Shown: positions 1 through 12,626, counted from the stretch's first letter. The stretch is 64,000 nt of DNA from Phaseolus vulgaris (GCF_000499845.2 NC_023750.2:34116823-34180822); one strand, 5' to 3'. The notes: generated by a model from the sequence alone, not told the origin. Translations and numbers: made by a program.

Positions 1-565
1 GTTTAAATAATATATAAACAAACACACAATATATGAACAAATAACACCCTTGCAAGAGAAATTCAATATTGGGACTACGTCCCTTCTGCATTCAGATCTT
101 CTATCCTAGGGTGCTATAAAAAAATTAAATTTAGCTTCCCTTACCTCAATTGCTTGCTTTTCAAGCAACTTCTAGAATTTTATTCCCCACAGTCTGGATA
201 AGCTTCAAGATTTACGGGTCTAATGCAAGTTATCCAAACAGAACAAAAATTCAGTATATAATAAAATAAGTTGAGAGGATTAAACTTCTCAATTGACCCC
301 ACAAAGATTGATGACTAAATCCTAAGGAAAAACAGAGAACAAAGGATATTTAGAGTAAAAGTGAACTTACTCTGTTTGAAAATCTGATCAGGTAGAAATG
401 TTCCTTAACTCCTCTGCTACAACGTGGTATGATCAGATTCTAAAATAGATGAAGATTAGGAGAGAAAAAAAAAGAGAGAGGGAGAGAAGAGAATATGGAG
501 AGAGAGAGAGAGAGAGAGAGAAAAGAAAGAAGAAGAAGAAAAAATTGTAGTGTGGGGGAAAGCAA
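1..565. repeat. Dispersed repeat RS1, copy 1 (cut by window edge)
   Basis: This stretch matches 13444-13850 joined to 15071-15205 base for base over most of its length. Shared landmarks include the run tgcaagagaaattgaatatt (one base differs here), the phrase cttcccttacctcaattgct and the end taaaatagatgag. It finishes in a purine-rich (ga)n tract at 470-540. No coding region is visible. The family is unknown to me; an LTR or a non-autonomous element would both fit. Because the window starts inside it, neither its left end nor any target duplication can be read. Confidence 0.7.
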
Positions 566-1754
566 CTTCTCTGCACCTTTATTTTTCATTTTTTTTATTT
601 TATTTTTTATTTTTATTTTTTAACGTTCTTAAATCTTCCAGATTGTACAATCTAGAATGTAATTTTAAAATGTATTATGGATTGTACCGTCCAAAAGATA
701 TTTTCAAATCTAGAATTATCTTTCAGATTGCGTAATCTAAAATATATATCATAGTAAGGGGGTGTTATGGATTTTACAATCCAGTGTAAAAAAAAAAAAA
801 GTAAACAAAAAATCCTAACATATACTTATAAAGATAGGATTGGAATTAAAAAAATATGAAGATGTAGGGAAAATGTATGAAAGTGTAAGGAGAATTTTCC
901 TTTTAAAACTAATAATAAAATGTTAAGATTGTGAAAATTTAGTTCATGTTAACTTAAAGAAAAAAAAACAAAAATAATGTAAGTCTAATAAACGTTAACT
1001 CCACGGTAGATTTTTTTAAAGGTAATATAAATACTAATAAAATATTAAGATTAAGAAAGTTTAACCTAGTTAAATTTATTTTTAAATTAAATTTAAATTT
1101 ATAATAAGTGTATGAATGTTTAGTTGACCTAAGTAAATAATTATTTATTTTTGTTTGTGTAGGTTTAACTTTCGCGTATTTATTATTGAAAAACAAAATA
1201 TAAAACTGGGTTGGAGGATAAAAAAAAATATAAAATATAATGAGATATTTTATGAGATTAGTGTGTTTTTAAAAAATTGTAGCTTTTAAATTTTAATTAA
1301 ATTTTATTTTTGGTTACTATTTATATATTTTGTGATTGGTGACATGTCATATGAATATATGAATAGTATAATTAGAGATATATTGATATGATGAGTGAGA
1401 GATGTGCAATTTCAAAAGATTTAATAATGTATTTAAGAAGAATTTCGCATAAAGTTAAAAAAGTAACCTAACTAATAATATTATTGCATGAATAACATGA
1501 TAATTTCAAAGTATTTATTTGATTTAATTGTCATTAAAAACCTAATTATTTATTTAATTGAATTTTTACGAAAATAATAAAAGATATAACCTTTTCATAC
1601 TACATTATTATAAAAAAAATGTGAAAAAAATACATAGTTATTTTCATACTTAATTTATTATTATTAATTTATAATTTATGTTATATAAAAAAATAAATTA
1701 TATAAGATATTGATTATATATAGAGAGATAAATATGTTAAAGTAATCATTATTT
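566..1754. other. AT-rich intergenic DNA, nothing recognised
   Basis: The sequence is very AT-rich, with homopolymer runs. The few short ORFs have no protein-like composition, and I see no transposon ends or RNA genes. Confidence 0.6.
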
Positions 1755-2215
1755 AACATGTTTGAAATAAATTATAACATGAGTTAGACCGTCACAATGA
1801 AATATTAAAATACATAACACCTAGACAATGTAATTATCATTTTTTCATTTTTAATTAAATAAGAATTAAACATTGTAAGTAAGGAGGATTAAAATGTCTA
1901 ATTCTTAGACAATGTAGTTATTATTAGATCGTTTAACATGAGTTAGACAATGACAATTAACTCTAACATGAGTTAGACAATCAGAACTAAATGATGATTA
2001 AAGTATCTAATACTCAGAAAGTCTAATTATCATTAGATTATCTAACAACAGTTTTCTATTCATAATTAAATGAGGATTAGAGTGTCAAACTTGAGTTAGA
2101 CAATTATAATTAAGGAGGATTAAAGTGTCTAATTTCAAACAATCTAATTATTATTAGACCGTGTAACATGAATTAGAGATTCACAATTAAATGAGAACCC
2201 TAACATGCTTAAATA
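1755..2215. repeat. Diverged tandem repeat (gagttagacaat motif)
   Basis: The block contains several imperfect repeats of a unit of roughly 80-110 bp. Recurrent pieces are aacatgagttagacaatcac, gtctaattctcagacaatct and attattagatcgt; they reappear in the same order at about 1780, 1895, 1985, 2085 and 2165. The copies differ by substitutions and small indels, so the array is old. No ORF is associated. Confidence 0.6.
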
Positions 2216-2327
2216 AAATACATTAAACAATAAACAAAATGCACTCCTAAAGTGAACTCCACCTCCTTGGGACAAAAGTGCCTTTTAGATTTAACATTAA
2301 TTTTAATGTCTTACAAATTCTTACTTA

Positions 2328-2499
2328 TATTTTTTTAGTTTAAGTGATTATATTATATATTTTACTATTAACTTTATATTATATTCTAAATATTTACAAT
2401 AAAACTTAAAATTATATTTTTTAGTTTAAGTGATTATATTATATATTTTACTATTAACTTTATATTATATTCTAAATATTTACAATCAAACTTAAAATA
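2328..2499. repeat. 86-bp tandem duplication
   Basis: Two nearly identical adjacent copies start at about 2328 and 2414. The segment from tagtttaagtgattatatta to atttacaatcaaac is repeated with only one or two changes. This is non-coding AT-rich DNA and the duplication is recent relative to its surroundings. Confidence 0.8.
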
Positions 2500-3249
2500 A
2501 AATAAAAAAATAAGCTTTTGGTTGGTAAATGTATGTGAAAGTTGCAAAGCTAGTCAGAATTTGAATAATTACTATATATATTTACAATAGTTATAAAACG
2601 AATAAATTGATAAAATTTGATATCTCAAATATCCATAAAAGAATAAAAATAATTCCAACAACATTCATGATAAATAAACTGCAGAAATATTTATTTCTCC
2701 ATCACGGCGAAAAATTTAAAACAAAAAATATTAGAAATTAAAATTTAAAAATATATAGAATAGTATAAGAAAATTATTTTGATAAAGATTAATGATTAAG
2801 TAGTTGTGCTATTTAAAATGCTTCTCATTAGAATATCTTGATGAAGAAAATAGAATAGCAGCTGTTGCAGCTAAACATGCAAAAACATTAATGACTAAGG
2901 ATACTATAAATAGTTCTCTGCATGCCTATAATAACAATAACCACCTCAGAAACTTATTAAAATTGTTGCCTATTGCAATTAATTAATATGGTACATATCT
3001 ATATCTTATTTATTTCATAAACTATAGTTTATTAATATATGTCACCAAGCTACTCCCCTTTTGACACGTGGCCCTGTTAGAATATCCTTTTCACATTCTC
3101 CAGTTACTTTTCACATATACAAAACCATTAATTAAACTGTAAACATAATAATATATAGCTTTTGGTCAATATAACCTCCAAATGCATACTTAGTTTTGGA
3201 AATTTAGGAATACCACACATGGAGATCATATTCAGAAAAAAGATTAGTT

Positions 3250-3620
3250 TATAATTTTAAAAGAATTAATTAATAATGACTAAAATTTTAAGTATTTAAT
3301 GATACTATAATTAAAAACCAAAACATTAATTTTTAATTTTTTTATTCGTATTGACTAAAAAGTATATAGTTTATAAATTAAAAAATAGTTTTCAATTACA
3401 TAAAGACTAAAAACATTATCTTTAACTAAATAAATATATTTTTACAATTATTAGTTACTAAAATATTGCATATAGTTTTATTATAAATTTTTATTAATAA
3501 TACAAATTATTTTATTATTAATAATTTTTAATTTTTAAAATAATATTTTATTTAGTTAATATAATAATTAATTATTTTTAATCTCTTAATTAATAGATCT
3601 TTAATAATTTTCTTGTAGTG
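3250..3620. mobile_element. Relic of a small CACTA-type element (right end)
   Basis: The block ends at 3620 in tttcttgtagtg, the reverse complement of a CACTA terminus. Inside it resembles the complete element at 16701-17022, with an ataatattttatttagttaa core and long AT-rich arms. No matching left terminus is preserved, so the left boundary is approximate. Confidence 0.45.
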
Positions 3621-3914
3621 ATATTATAATCTCAATTAATAAAATAATAAATATTAATTTAAAATGCGTACATGTAAAAATTATATGTTAAACTTGTAAT
3701 AATGTATTAAAATTATATTATGAATATTAATTTCATTTTCGTACGATTCATTACTTTAAAAAATGTATGTTCCATAATTACAATAATTTCTCTGTGAAAC
3801 TATTATTATTCTTAATATTCATAATATAATTTTAATATACTATTATTACAAATTTAAAATATTATTTTTATAATCTTAGAAGTAATACTTATTATTTTAT
3901 GGGCTCATATTACA

Positions 3915-4260
3915 TTATAAGAAAAAATATTTTTAACGGGTTATATTTAGCGTTTTTGGTGGTTTTAACCCCATTAAGTACATTATTCGCGGTTTGTTTT
4001 TTCCTTAAAAGATTCAACGTCACTAACGGATTATCGACGTTTTTTACAAACTCCTGAAAATTTGATGATTCTTTGAAACTCTCGCTCTTTTTGACGATTT
4101 GAAAACCCCCATTGTTCCCGATGGTGTGAAAACCCCTATTATTCTCGACAGTTTGGAAACCCCGTTATTTTCGACGGTTTTGAAATCCCGTTACTTTCAT
4201 AAATTTTCCAAACATGATACGTATATTAAAAAAATGAGTGACAAATAATAAAAATGTTTA
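3915..4260. repeat. Short tandem repeats in a probable transposon relic
   Basis: Between about 4085 and 4200 four imperfect units of 27-33 bp follow one another, each built on a cgacggtttgaaaacccc-like core. They are flanked by two copies of taacgggtta (about 3934 and 4259). The left side begins with cattataagaaaaaatattt, close to a CACTA terminus with mutations. No coding potential is seen. Confidence 0.4.
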
Positions 4261-5605
4261 ACGGGTTAAATCTTTAAAAAAAAAAAATCCACTGACACAC
4301 TGAATGTACTAATTCATTAGTAAATGACCACCAACAATTTACCCTTTTAAAATAGCTCTTTATTTATTCATTTTTATTTTTTATTGGCAAATATTTATTC
4401 ATTCCTAATAAAAGAACATGAATATAATGTGATATACAAAACACATTTAAGAAAACATTCCAAGAAGGGTGAATTTACTATCACAATAGAAAGTAAGTAG
4501 AGATGTGATTTAAAGTGCAATAAACCACATCAATTCGAGAATAAAGTTGTTGGTCACCTAACTAATACATGTAAGTGTTCCAACATAAAGCACATAACCT
4601 AACTAATAAAGGATCCAATTAACCATTAAGGAGTAAAGACTAATTTTTATTTGTTATCTGTTACCATTAGAAAAGTTGAGCCAATGAAAGGATGGTCACA
4701 TACCTATATTCATTATGTCAAAATATGCTTGCAAAACCAAACTAAATTATTATAAAAAATAAATTGCACCAAGTTATCTATTTCACATCCCACTCAAGTG
4801 ATTAGCCAAAAAAAAAACATGGTAAGAACCGAAAAAGAAATATAACTATTTAGTTATATTATGTGTTTATTTTAATAAACTTCATGAGAACCATCACAGG
4901 ACCAAATATCTACTCTTGTTCTTGTACTATTCGCATGTCCTCCTAAACCAAATATTTAAAAATATTGTTGAGTTGTTATTACTATAAAAACCAAACAAGG
5001 AAAGGAAACATGCATCTCAACACTAATAACTTTTTCCCATATACACCCCTATCATTCCTCTGTCACTCTTCCCTGTATTAAATCAGCATTCACCCAAAAG
5101 TTTGGTGTTCCCTCACATAACACTCTAGCCACCTGCAACAATCAATGCAGCGCAAAAGTTTGATTAACATTCTCAAAAATATGTGTAAGCAATAAAATAT
5201 GATATTGTTCAAGACAACAACTTTCATACAAATAGCTCTTTTTTTTTTTGTAATCAGACGATCATTTATAACCACATTTGTCTCCATTGCTTGCTTTCTT
5301 GTCCAAGCGAACCCCCAAATCTAGCTGGGTTCTGATACTTTCAATGGGATGTTTAGATTAGAACTTCATTTGATAAAACTTTAATGGAGGTTAAAGATGA
5401 ACTAAATTTTGGAAGTAAAAGGAAATCACATTGAAGGCCATCCTTGAGTTCCAAGGACCATTTTTCAAAACAACAATTCTAGAGATATCTATACTAAAAC
5501 GTTTATAAGCTTTATTTAATCTACTTTCGTAAGCTTCTTCATGAATCTTAAGGTAAAATGTTAGAGTATAAAAACAATGTAACTTGTGTTTTTCCAATAA
5601 TTAGC
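4261..5605. other. Intergenic region, nothing recognised
   Basis: AT-rich DNA without protein-like ORFs or transposon ends. A small part near 5090-5790 may belong to the 3' untranslated region of the transporter gene to the right, but no poly(A) site can be fixed. Confidence 0.5.
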
Positions 5606-5667
5606 AATGACTTCATACAACTACATAAGCCCCTAATGACTTCATACAACTACATAAGCCCCCTCAC
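5606..5667. repeat. 31-bp tandem duplication
   Basis: The phrase atgacttcatacaactacat followed by aagcccc occurs twice in direct succession with a period of 31 bp. It lies downstream of the stop codon of the transporter gene. Confidence 0.8.
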
Positions 5668-5792
5668 CAGCCATTCATTCCTTGTTGAATTCTAGTAGCT
5701 TATTGTAAAGAGTGTTCAAATATATAAAACATTCTAACTTGACATCAAGTTATAGTTTTATGCACTTCATGATCAAATTGTATCTGAAAGTG

Positions 5793-7992
5793 TTAGACAA
5801 ATCGTCTCCTTTCTTCATCTTCTCCTGCATAATAAGACTGTGCTGTAAATTCTTTGCGCTCAGGAGGTTTTTGAATATTGACAATAGGAGAAGAATTTGA
5901 GGTCTTTTTGTTAGATTTGTCATCAAGATATATCTTCAATGAAATCCCCATAGCTATGAGTAGAAGTCCAACAGCATGTTGTTCTGTCATTGGTTTGGTA
6001 AATATGAGGTATGATAGCAGCAGTGTCACTGCCTTTCTAGCAGTTGTTATCTGTCATGAAATTCAAGGAAGAAAAAAACTCACTTAAGAGCACATAAAGG
6101 GTTTAATATTTGATTAAAATACTATGGTGCTGTTCTTATCTTGCTCCAAATCAAATTTCAGTTCCAATTTTGAATGTTTAGTTACAAGATGTTTTAAGCA
6201 CTGATAATTTTATAATGTTTAAGTAAAACACTATGGTGCTTTTCTTATGTTTTATCAAGTTATGGTGACATAAGAGAGTAATTAATGTTAGAGTCATATA
6301 ATGGTCCCAATTCCAAACAAACATAAGGGAACTAGGAAAACTTGTGAGACTAATTTACCATGGCTGTAGTGGCAGCTCCAAAAAGGGCAATGAGTGACAG
6401 CACAGAAATTTGGCCAATAAATGTGGCCATTGCTTCAAACACTAAGACTCCATACACATACAGATTCTGCAAGAAAAGGATAAGATGACTTTATGAAGAA
6501 ATAAGCAAAAGTCAAGTATGGAAAAAGGAGAAAGTTATTCCAATTTTCAAATTCACCTGTGAACATGAAGTCCATGCTTGGAATAACTCTCCTGTAAAAA
6601 GCATGGGAGGGATTAACAAAGGCAAACCCACCAGAGTAGAGCAGAAAAGCATCTCCATCTGAGTATTAACAAGGAACAAGAAAATCATCTATTATGCTAA
6701 TATATGCAACTAAATAGTCACACATTTTACAAATGGATGGCATTAGTATGTGGAATATCACAGAAATTAAATCACCTGTGTGGTCTGAGGGTTTACTTTA
6801 AAGATTGCTTCTTGCAGATTTCCCGAGAAGGAGTCCATGATCAAAGCACCAGATATCATGAGAACACCAATGACACTGAAATCGGGTGATGTTTGTGCAT
6901 CTGCTAGTGTGAACATGATCAAGCCAATCACCAGAAGAACAGCAGATACATATTCATGAACTGGATATTTCCTTCTTAGACCTGGTATGAAGGATCCCAT
7001 CAGCATCACTGGAAGAACCTGAAGTAACAAAGTTGATTCTCATTACATTAATTCCAATATTCTAAATTAACACAGTTCAAGGGACTGAGTCATAAAGCAC
7101 AACTCTGATTTTTTTTTTCCCTTGTGCCTTTTTGTCACTTGCCTTTGTGGATTTGAACATGATTTGTGCAGGGTAGTTCAGAAAAGCCAAAGATCCCTTT
7201 GTTAGGCCTTGGGACCCCATAAGCACAGCAGAAAGCTTCACATAAGTTTTCCATGGGTTCACCATTTGCTTGCTTGTGAAGCCGTAGAGATAAATCAGCA
7301 ACAAGTAAACAATTCCTTGAATAAATGTAAAGTACCAACCATAGCTGAAACAAACCAAGTCAAGCATCAACTATTTCATCACAAAGAAAAGATACTAATC
7401 AATAAAAAGAGTTCCAAGGTTATCAAAATTTACCTAAAATGAAGCCTGTTATACACATATTCCTGAAACTCAGCATAAGAGCGAGAATCAATATCAAATA
7501 CTAAATCATTTCAAGGATAACTTGCACATACAGAAACTTGCAAAATATTCAGAGGCATCAAACAAAAAAGGAAAAAAAGTTACATATTTATCCGGATGAT
7601 TGTCTGGTTTTACTTACAGAAAGTGTCCAATTGAAGCACAAATAAAAGCAATAAAAACAAAAGACAGAAAATTATTGGAGCAAAAACATAACTAATCTTC
7701 TAGCCAGTTAGTAGTTACTAGTAATTACCTTGTTATGAAAAAACAAAGGAAGTAGATGTATGCAACAAGAATATATGAAAGACCATGGCTTATTCTGGTT
7801 TTGCAGTTTCAAACCACATATATATTGAAGCAAATACCAGGTAAGTGTGTCTATGCATATACATACCTCACATATGCCGTTAACAAGGTATCCAAAGAAG
7901 AAGCCGGAAGAGCAAATGAAGAATTGTTGCCATTTGGGTCTCTGAGAGAGAGAAATTCCAAATAAAGTACGAGCTTGATCTGCGTTTGACAT
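5793..7992 (-). CDS. UTR2: UDP-galactose/UDP-glucose transporter (UTR2-like), seven exons
   Basis: Nucleotide-sugar transporter of the SLC35B/UTR family, a multi-pass membrane protein that brings UDP-Gal or UDP-Glc into the Golgi/ER lumen. Exons on the minus strand: 7867-7992, 7434-7462 (29 bp), 7143-7344, 6776-7018, 6557-6658, 6359-6466 and 5793-6050. They total 1068 bp, 355 aa plus TAA, with all phases consistent. Landmarks are [18 protein letters not shown] in exon 1, [18 protein letters not shown] in exon 3, [12 protein letters not shown] in exon 4, [14 protein letters not shown] in exon 6 and [12 protein letters not shown] in exon 7. The first in-frame ATG (7992) gives a length close to the family norm; the frame is open upstream only to a TAA near 8037 without another ATG. 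All introns are GT-AG except intron 3 (AAG|GCAAGT donor). No frame damage is seen, so the gene looks functional. UTR2 versus its close paralogues cannot be separated by eye. Confidence 0.9.
7019..7142 (-). other. GC-AG intron of the transporter gene
   Basis: The donor (minus strand) reads AAG|GCAAGT at 7145-7137 and the acceptor CAG|GTTCTT ends at 7019. Joining exon 3 (ends FKSTK) to exon 4 (starts VLPVML) is exactly the uninterrupted family sequence. No GT donor nearby restores the frame. AG|GCAAGT is the usual strong context for GC donors handled by the U2 spliceosome. Confidence 0.85.
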
Positions 7993-10062
7993 GAATGCTT
8001 CCTCTTCTGCAACGCTCAACCACAAAGCCAATGTTTAAGGAAAGAAAAGTTTGCATGGGTGAGCTTTGTTTTCCAACATCGGACACAGACAAAAATATAA
8101 TGGAGACAAAACAAACGTACAAAATTATCGTATGTTCAATCCATACGTTGGTATATAGCTGTACAACTACAAATAAGGCACTCCACACTTGACACGAATC
8201 ATAATTTTATGAATATTATACTTAGCAATTATTAGAGTATATTTAAAAAGGTATTTAGTTCATTTAAATATTTTATAATTTTTTTTTTTAAATTCAAAAT
8301 TGTTTTTAGAAAGTTCGGAAAAGTCTCTATCCTCCCTTATGCCACACAAAATCTTCGATTTTTTTTTATTAGTGTAGGTAGTATAGTGCAAAAGGTATTC
8401 TAATGATTAAGTTAAAATTAAGTATAAATTAGGTGAAAATAATAAATACTAGCGTGACTTTATCTTATTTGATATACTAATGAACCTCTAACGTTGATAT
8501 AAATTAGAATAAATAAAAGAGTTAATTTCAGAGTTATATTATTCTATAATATAATTATGTTAAACATACTGTATTAATGAATTTTAATTAGTTCTATAGA
8601 AACTGGTCCAAGGGTCCTATGTGAGGTATGATAAAAAAATGATTTGAATAAAAAATAAGTATATAGAAAGTTAATTCAAAATAATCTTATACAACTACAT
8701 AATATATAAATACAGTATAAACTTGACCGTACCTGACTTCTTAAGAACGAACATTTAATAGTATATTTTTAAAGTTTTCATTGCAACTGTACTTACGTTT
8801 AAAGTTTGTCATTAAAAAAATTAATTGGATGAAAATTTTCAATGAAAACGACTTCAAGAAGAGATGCAAACCTCCTTATAAATCACGTTTCATTAATTGC
8901 CATGCCATCTATTCATTTATATATATATATATATATATAAGCTTATAATATTTAATTGAGAATTTTAAATATTGTATGATAGTTAATTAAGATTACCATA
9001 TGATAGTTAATTAGGATGACCAGAATTTTTTTAAAAGATAACAAAATGAAGTAATATTCAATAGAGATTTTAAAAGATGAAAAAAGAATCTATCTCATAT
9101 TCAAAATCATGCATATTTCAATGCTAGGATTTTTGTAAATGTGGTTGACTTTGTGTATAAACACTATTTCATGAAACAATTTTGTTGAAGGACTTTTCTA
9201 TTTACATAAAAAAGATAAATAAAATAAGAAAATAGTTATGCACCTGAACTCATTATTTACGATTGATTTGTAGAGTGTTTAAATGAAGTGTGATAGTTCT
9301 TTAAATATGTATTTGTTTCATCTTCTTACTTATGAGTTTGCGTTTTTCTCATTTATTTTTGTCATTTTGATACTATTTTTCATTTTTTTTACTTTATTTT
9401 GTTGTTCATGTATATTATTTTTGTATCATAATATCAACACTAATTTTTAGTGAAATGAATTTTGATTTACATAATTTTCCAAACTTATAAAAGTAAAATT
9501 ACTCATGCATCAAGGGAACTACTCAACTAGTAGTAAAAGAACTTTGAGACATGCATTTCATTTAATATTGTTAGTTATAACAAACTATTCTAATTGAAAG
9601 ATGATGTCCTTAAAGCTAGTAAAATTGTGATATTTGAGCAAAGATATTGTGTTTGGGAAGGAGAAAGTAAGGAGAAATCTATGAAGGATCATTTGTCCAA
9701 TGGAAAAAAAAAAGGATATAATGGGAAAAGAATGAAAGATAAGATCTCAAAATAAGAGGGAGATTCACTCGGTGGATAAATGAGAATATTTTTGTTTAAT
9801 GTCAGGGTTTTGGGAGAGGTTAAATGAAGATATATAAAACAATTAATGTAAAAATAAAGGGTCCAAGTGTTGTGTATGCAAGAGACATGGAATGGGTGAT
9901 GATGTGTATCTTTATTCTGAATTGATTTATTGAATTTTTTAGAGGATTGGGCAAAAGCTTGATGGAAGAAATGGAACAAGGATGGCTCCAATGAAGCTAT
10001 GGATTCCTTGAAGGTACATGAGGAGTAGGGAGAGTGATTGGTTGGGTCATATCACCTGGAGA
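7993..10062. other. Intergenic region upstream of the transporter gene
   Basis: This interval holds the 5' untranslated region and promoter of the minus-strand transporter gene (near 8000-8250) and then AT-rich DNA. A short (TA)n run lies at 8918-8939. I see no convincing TATA position, ORF or transposon end. Confidence 0.5.
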
Positions 10063-10894
10063 CACTAGTGCAAAAAGAAGAAAAGGATACGCTTTATTTA
10101 GTGCGGCTTTTGCGCTACCCGCTTTTGAAAAAAACGCGGTGGCATTTTTGAAATTATTTTGATTTACGAATGCGGTTATTTGTATAACCGCACTTGTAAA
10201 TCAAAGCGCTTGATTTACGAATGTGGTTATTTGAATAACCGCATTCGTAAATCAAAATTCTTTGATTTACGAATGCGGTTTTACCTTTAACCGCATTCGT
10301 AAATCCTTTTTTACCCTAAATTTTGAAGCGCGCCACACACAATTTCAAACTTTATTTCTCGTTTTTGCCTTCGTTTCGCGTTCGCACTCTGAGTTCGTCT
10401 CCTTCTACTGCATCTGCATTCCATTTGTGCAATGTAAGTTTCTTGAACTCTCTTTTTTCCTCTTCATCTTCACAAATATATGCATAAATGTTTTTCGTTT
10501 TTCTTATATATGTTTTTTTCCTTGCATTGGTGGTCTCGAAGCACTCTTTCATTGTCTTCGTGGTTTCTTGTGGATTTTTTGGTTTGTTCCGTTGTTGCTT
10601 CCCTGTCCGTCGTCGCTTCTGCTGCCGCCACCGTTGTTTGCTCCCGTGACTCTTCATCAATCTTGGCTTCACACAAGATTGACGATGTTTTAAAATTTTT
10701 AATTTTTTTAATGATTCGGCATATACAAGTGCGGTTAAAGCAAATAACCGCACTTGTAAATGGTATTTATAAATGCGGCTATATAGCCGCATTTATATTT
10801 CTTGATTTACAAGTGCGTGTTGATCAAATGCGGTTATAAAGCCGCATTTATAAATTCAAAACAACCGCATTTGTTTTATGTTTCTGCACTAGTG
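10063..10894. mobile_element. Complete non-autonomous CACTA element, 832 bp
   Basis: The termini are CACTAGTGCAAAAAG at the left and, at the right, the inverted counterpart TTTCTGCACTAGTG. A 3-bp target duplication aga flanks it at 10060-10062 and 10895-10897, as expected for CACTA elements. Subterminal regions hold hairpin-forming repeats built on gcggttat/ataaccgc: three on the left (10161-10202, 10211-10253, 10263-10305) and three on the right (about 10728-10762, 10770-10795, 10832-10853). These are likely transposase-binding repeats. No transposase is encoded; the less repetitive core (10320-10700) may be captured host sequence. Confidence 0.88.
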
Positions 10895-10897
10895 AGA

Positions 10898-11660
10898 GGT
10901 GAAGGAGAAGACCAAAGGTGTCTAACCTAGAGAGATTTAGACAAGAGAGTGCAAAAGCTAGCAACTTGGCAGCATAACACTCTAAAATTGATCTTATTAA
11001 TTTGTGAGCCAAGCACCTCAATTGATAGAAGAGAGGGCTGAACATTTTGGAGCCAAAATTTGAAAATTCAAAATAAAATTCTCTAATGAGAAGGTGTCAT
11101 GTGGACTCATGCTTTCCATGTTTAGCTTACACCTTACATGCTAAATCCTCTCCACTCCTAGGTTGCCATGTGGATTTTCATGTGCTCCATGCCAAGGTAA
11201 TTTTCATCCTCTAATATACCCTAGACGTCTTAGGGTTACATTGGGCTAAAAGAAGCTCAATTATTACCCTAATTAGTCACTTTTAACCTTAACTATACCT
11301 ATTTTACTATTGGCCCAAATACAAGCCCAAAAACATATGCTACTTGGCCCAAATATTTGGTCCAATTATTTTATGCTAATAGGCCCAATACATGACTCAT
11401 GAAATCCTATATAACTTTATACAATTTATTTAAGCTAAAGCTTGGCCCAAAAATAATGTTAACTAGTCAGTCGAAACTTAGTCTTCTTGTGTTTTTCTGA
11501 CCAAAACTCTAGTTTATGTTTTGATGAGTTGAAGGTCTTCTTGGATATGTTTGTACATTCTTTCATCCTAGAGTTATCCTTTTAATTGGGATTACTAAAA
11601 TAAATAAAACCCCAATTAGACCCATATTTGCAAATAAATCCATAAACAACCTTTAGGTCT
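10898..11660. repeat. Dispersed repeat RS2, copy 1
   Basis: Diverged copy of the sequence at about 36330-37020. Shared stretches in the same order include gagaaggtgtcatgtggact-like text, the phrase ccatgccaagg, cctagacgtct, and a block rich in ggcccaaatacaagcccaaa. The 832-bp CACTA element sits directly to its left, perhaps inside the repeat. No ORF is conserved. It could be an LTR or other non-coding element; the ends are not defined. Confidence 0.45.
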
Positions 11661-11699
11661 TCATCTATGTGGTTATGTGTGGCTAGGGGCTCTGCCATC

Positions 11700-12430
11700 A
11701 ATGAGGATGTTGGAAAATGATTTTTTCTCTTGTGGGTGAAAATGAGGTAGGGTGGTGTACTTGGAAAAGAGTACTATGTTTATGAGATTTTGTTGTTGGT
11801 TACTATGTTTAGGAGATTCAAAGGTATTTGAAGTTACATTATCATTCTTGGGATTGAGATATGTGGGCTTTGAAGGAATTTGGAAGGACAATAGGAGGAA
11901 TGTTGTGTTGGTAAATATTTGTTCATCATATGAAAAAAGTTGAGAATTGAGGGAGAGGAAAGAAAGTAGTACATGATCTTTATGGTGTATACTAGGAGAC
12001 TTCAATTATATTCACAAAAACACCAAGATAAAACAAAGAAACTTAATGATATGGAAAAAAAATAAAAGAGATGCAAAATTTAAGTCAAGAGAAAATTTGA
12101 ATTAGAAATGATTAAAATAACCAGAAAACAAAACAAGATTGTTAAAGAAGATGATATTAACTGTAAATTTTCTCACTTGGAAAAGGAGTAAAAACAAAAT
12201 AACAAGGTTGCATGTAGAAGGGAACTAGGTGCATAACCCTTCGCAAATGAATAATGAAGTACATAATTTTTTCTCGAAGAGATTCTATAAGGAAGGTAAA
12301 AACAAAATTGCAGTAGATAGGATGAAGTTGAAATTACAAGTGTATGAAGGTTATATAAATAGTCGTGAGTTTAAAATTAAGGAAAATTCAAATTTAAATA
12401 TCATATGTTTCTCCTTTGAAATTCAGTAGA
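11700..12430 (+). pseudogene. Fossil of a LINE (L1-type) ORF2, endonuclease and linker part
   Basis: Translated pieces resemble plant L1 LINE ORF2 in the correct order: a stretch around RRNVVLVNICSSYEKS (about 11895-11942), then WCILGDFNYI at about 11983-12012, the conserved WC.LGDFN of the endonuclease. The linker-like segment VHNPSQMNNEVHNFFSKRF follows at 12229-12290. Stops and frame changes interrupt the reading throughout and the reverse transcriptase is absent. This is an old truncated copy. Confidence 0.6.
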
Positions 12431-12626
12431 AATGGTGAACCTAATGCATATGTGTTCCTTATCTATTCCATAAGCTCCATGTGTGTCGCTGTTTGCATAT
12501 GAACATTCAAATGTGTGAAAAGGCTTGGAAAAGTGACCCAAAATGCTTCTTGCCTCTCTGTTTTTAGTTACCAAGGTTTTAGTTACTTATTACTTTAAAT
12601 TCTAAGTTAGTCTTAGTCTTTATTAG

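Noticed and set aside
10262..10839. ORFs of 119-146 aa inside the 832-bp CACTA element
   Set aside because: They include the hairpin repeats and low-complexity runs, on both strands, with no protein family resemblance.
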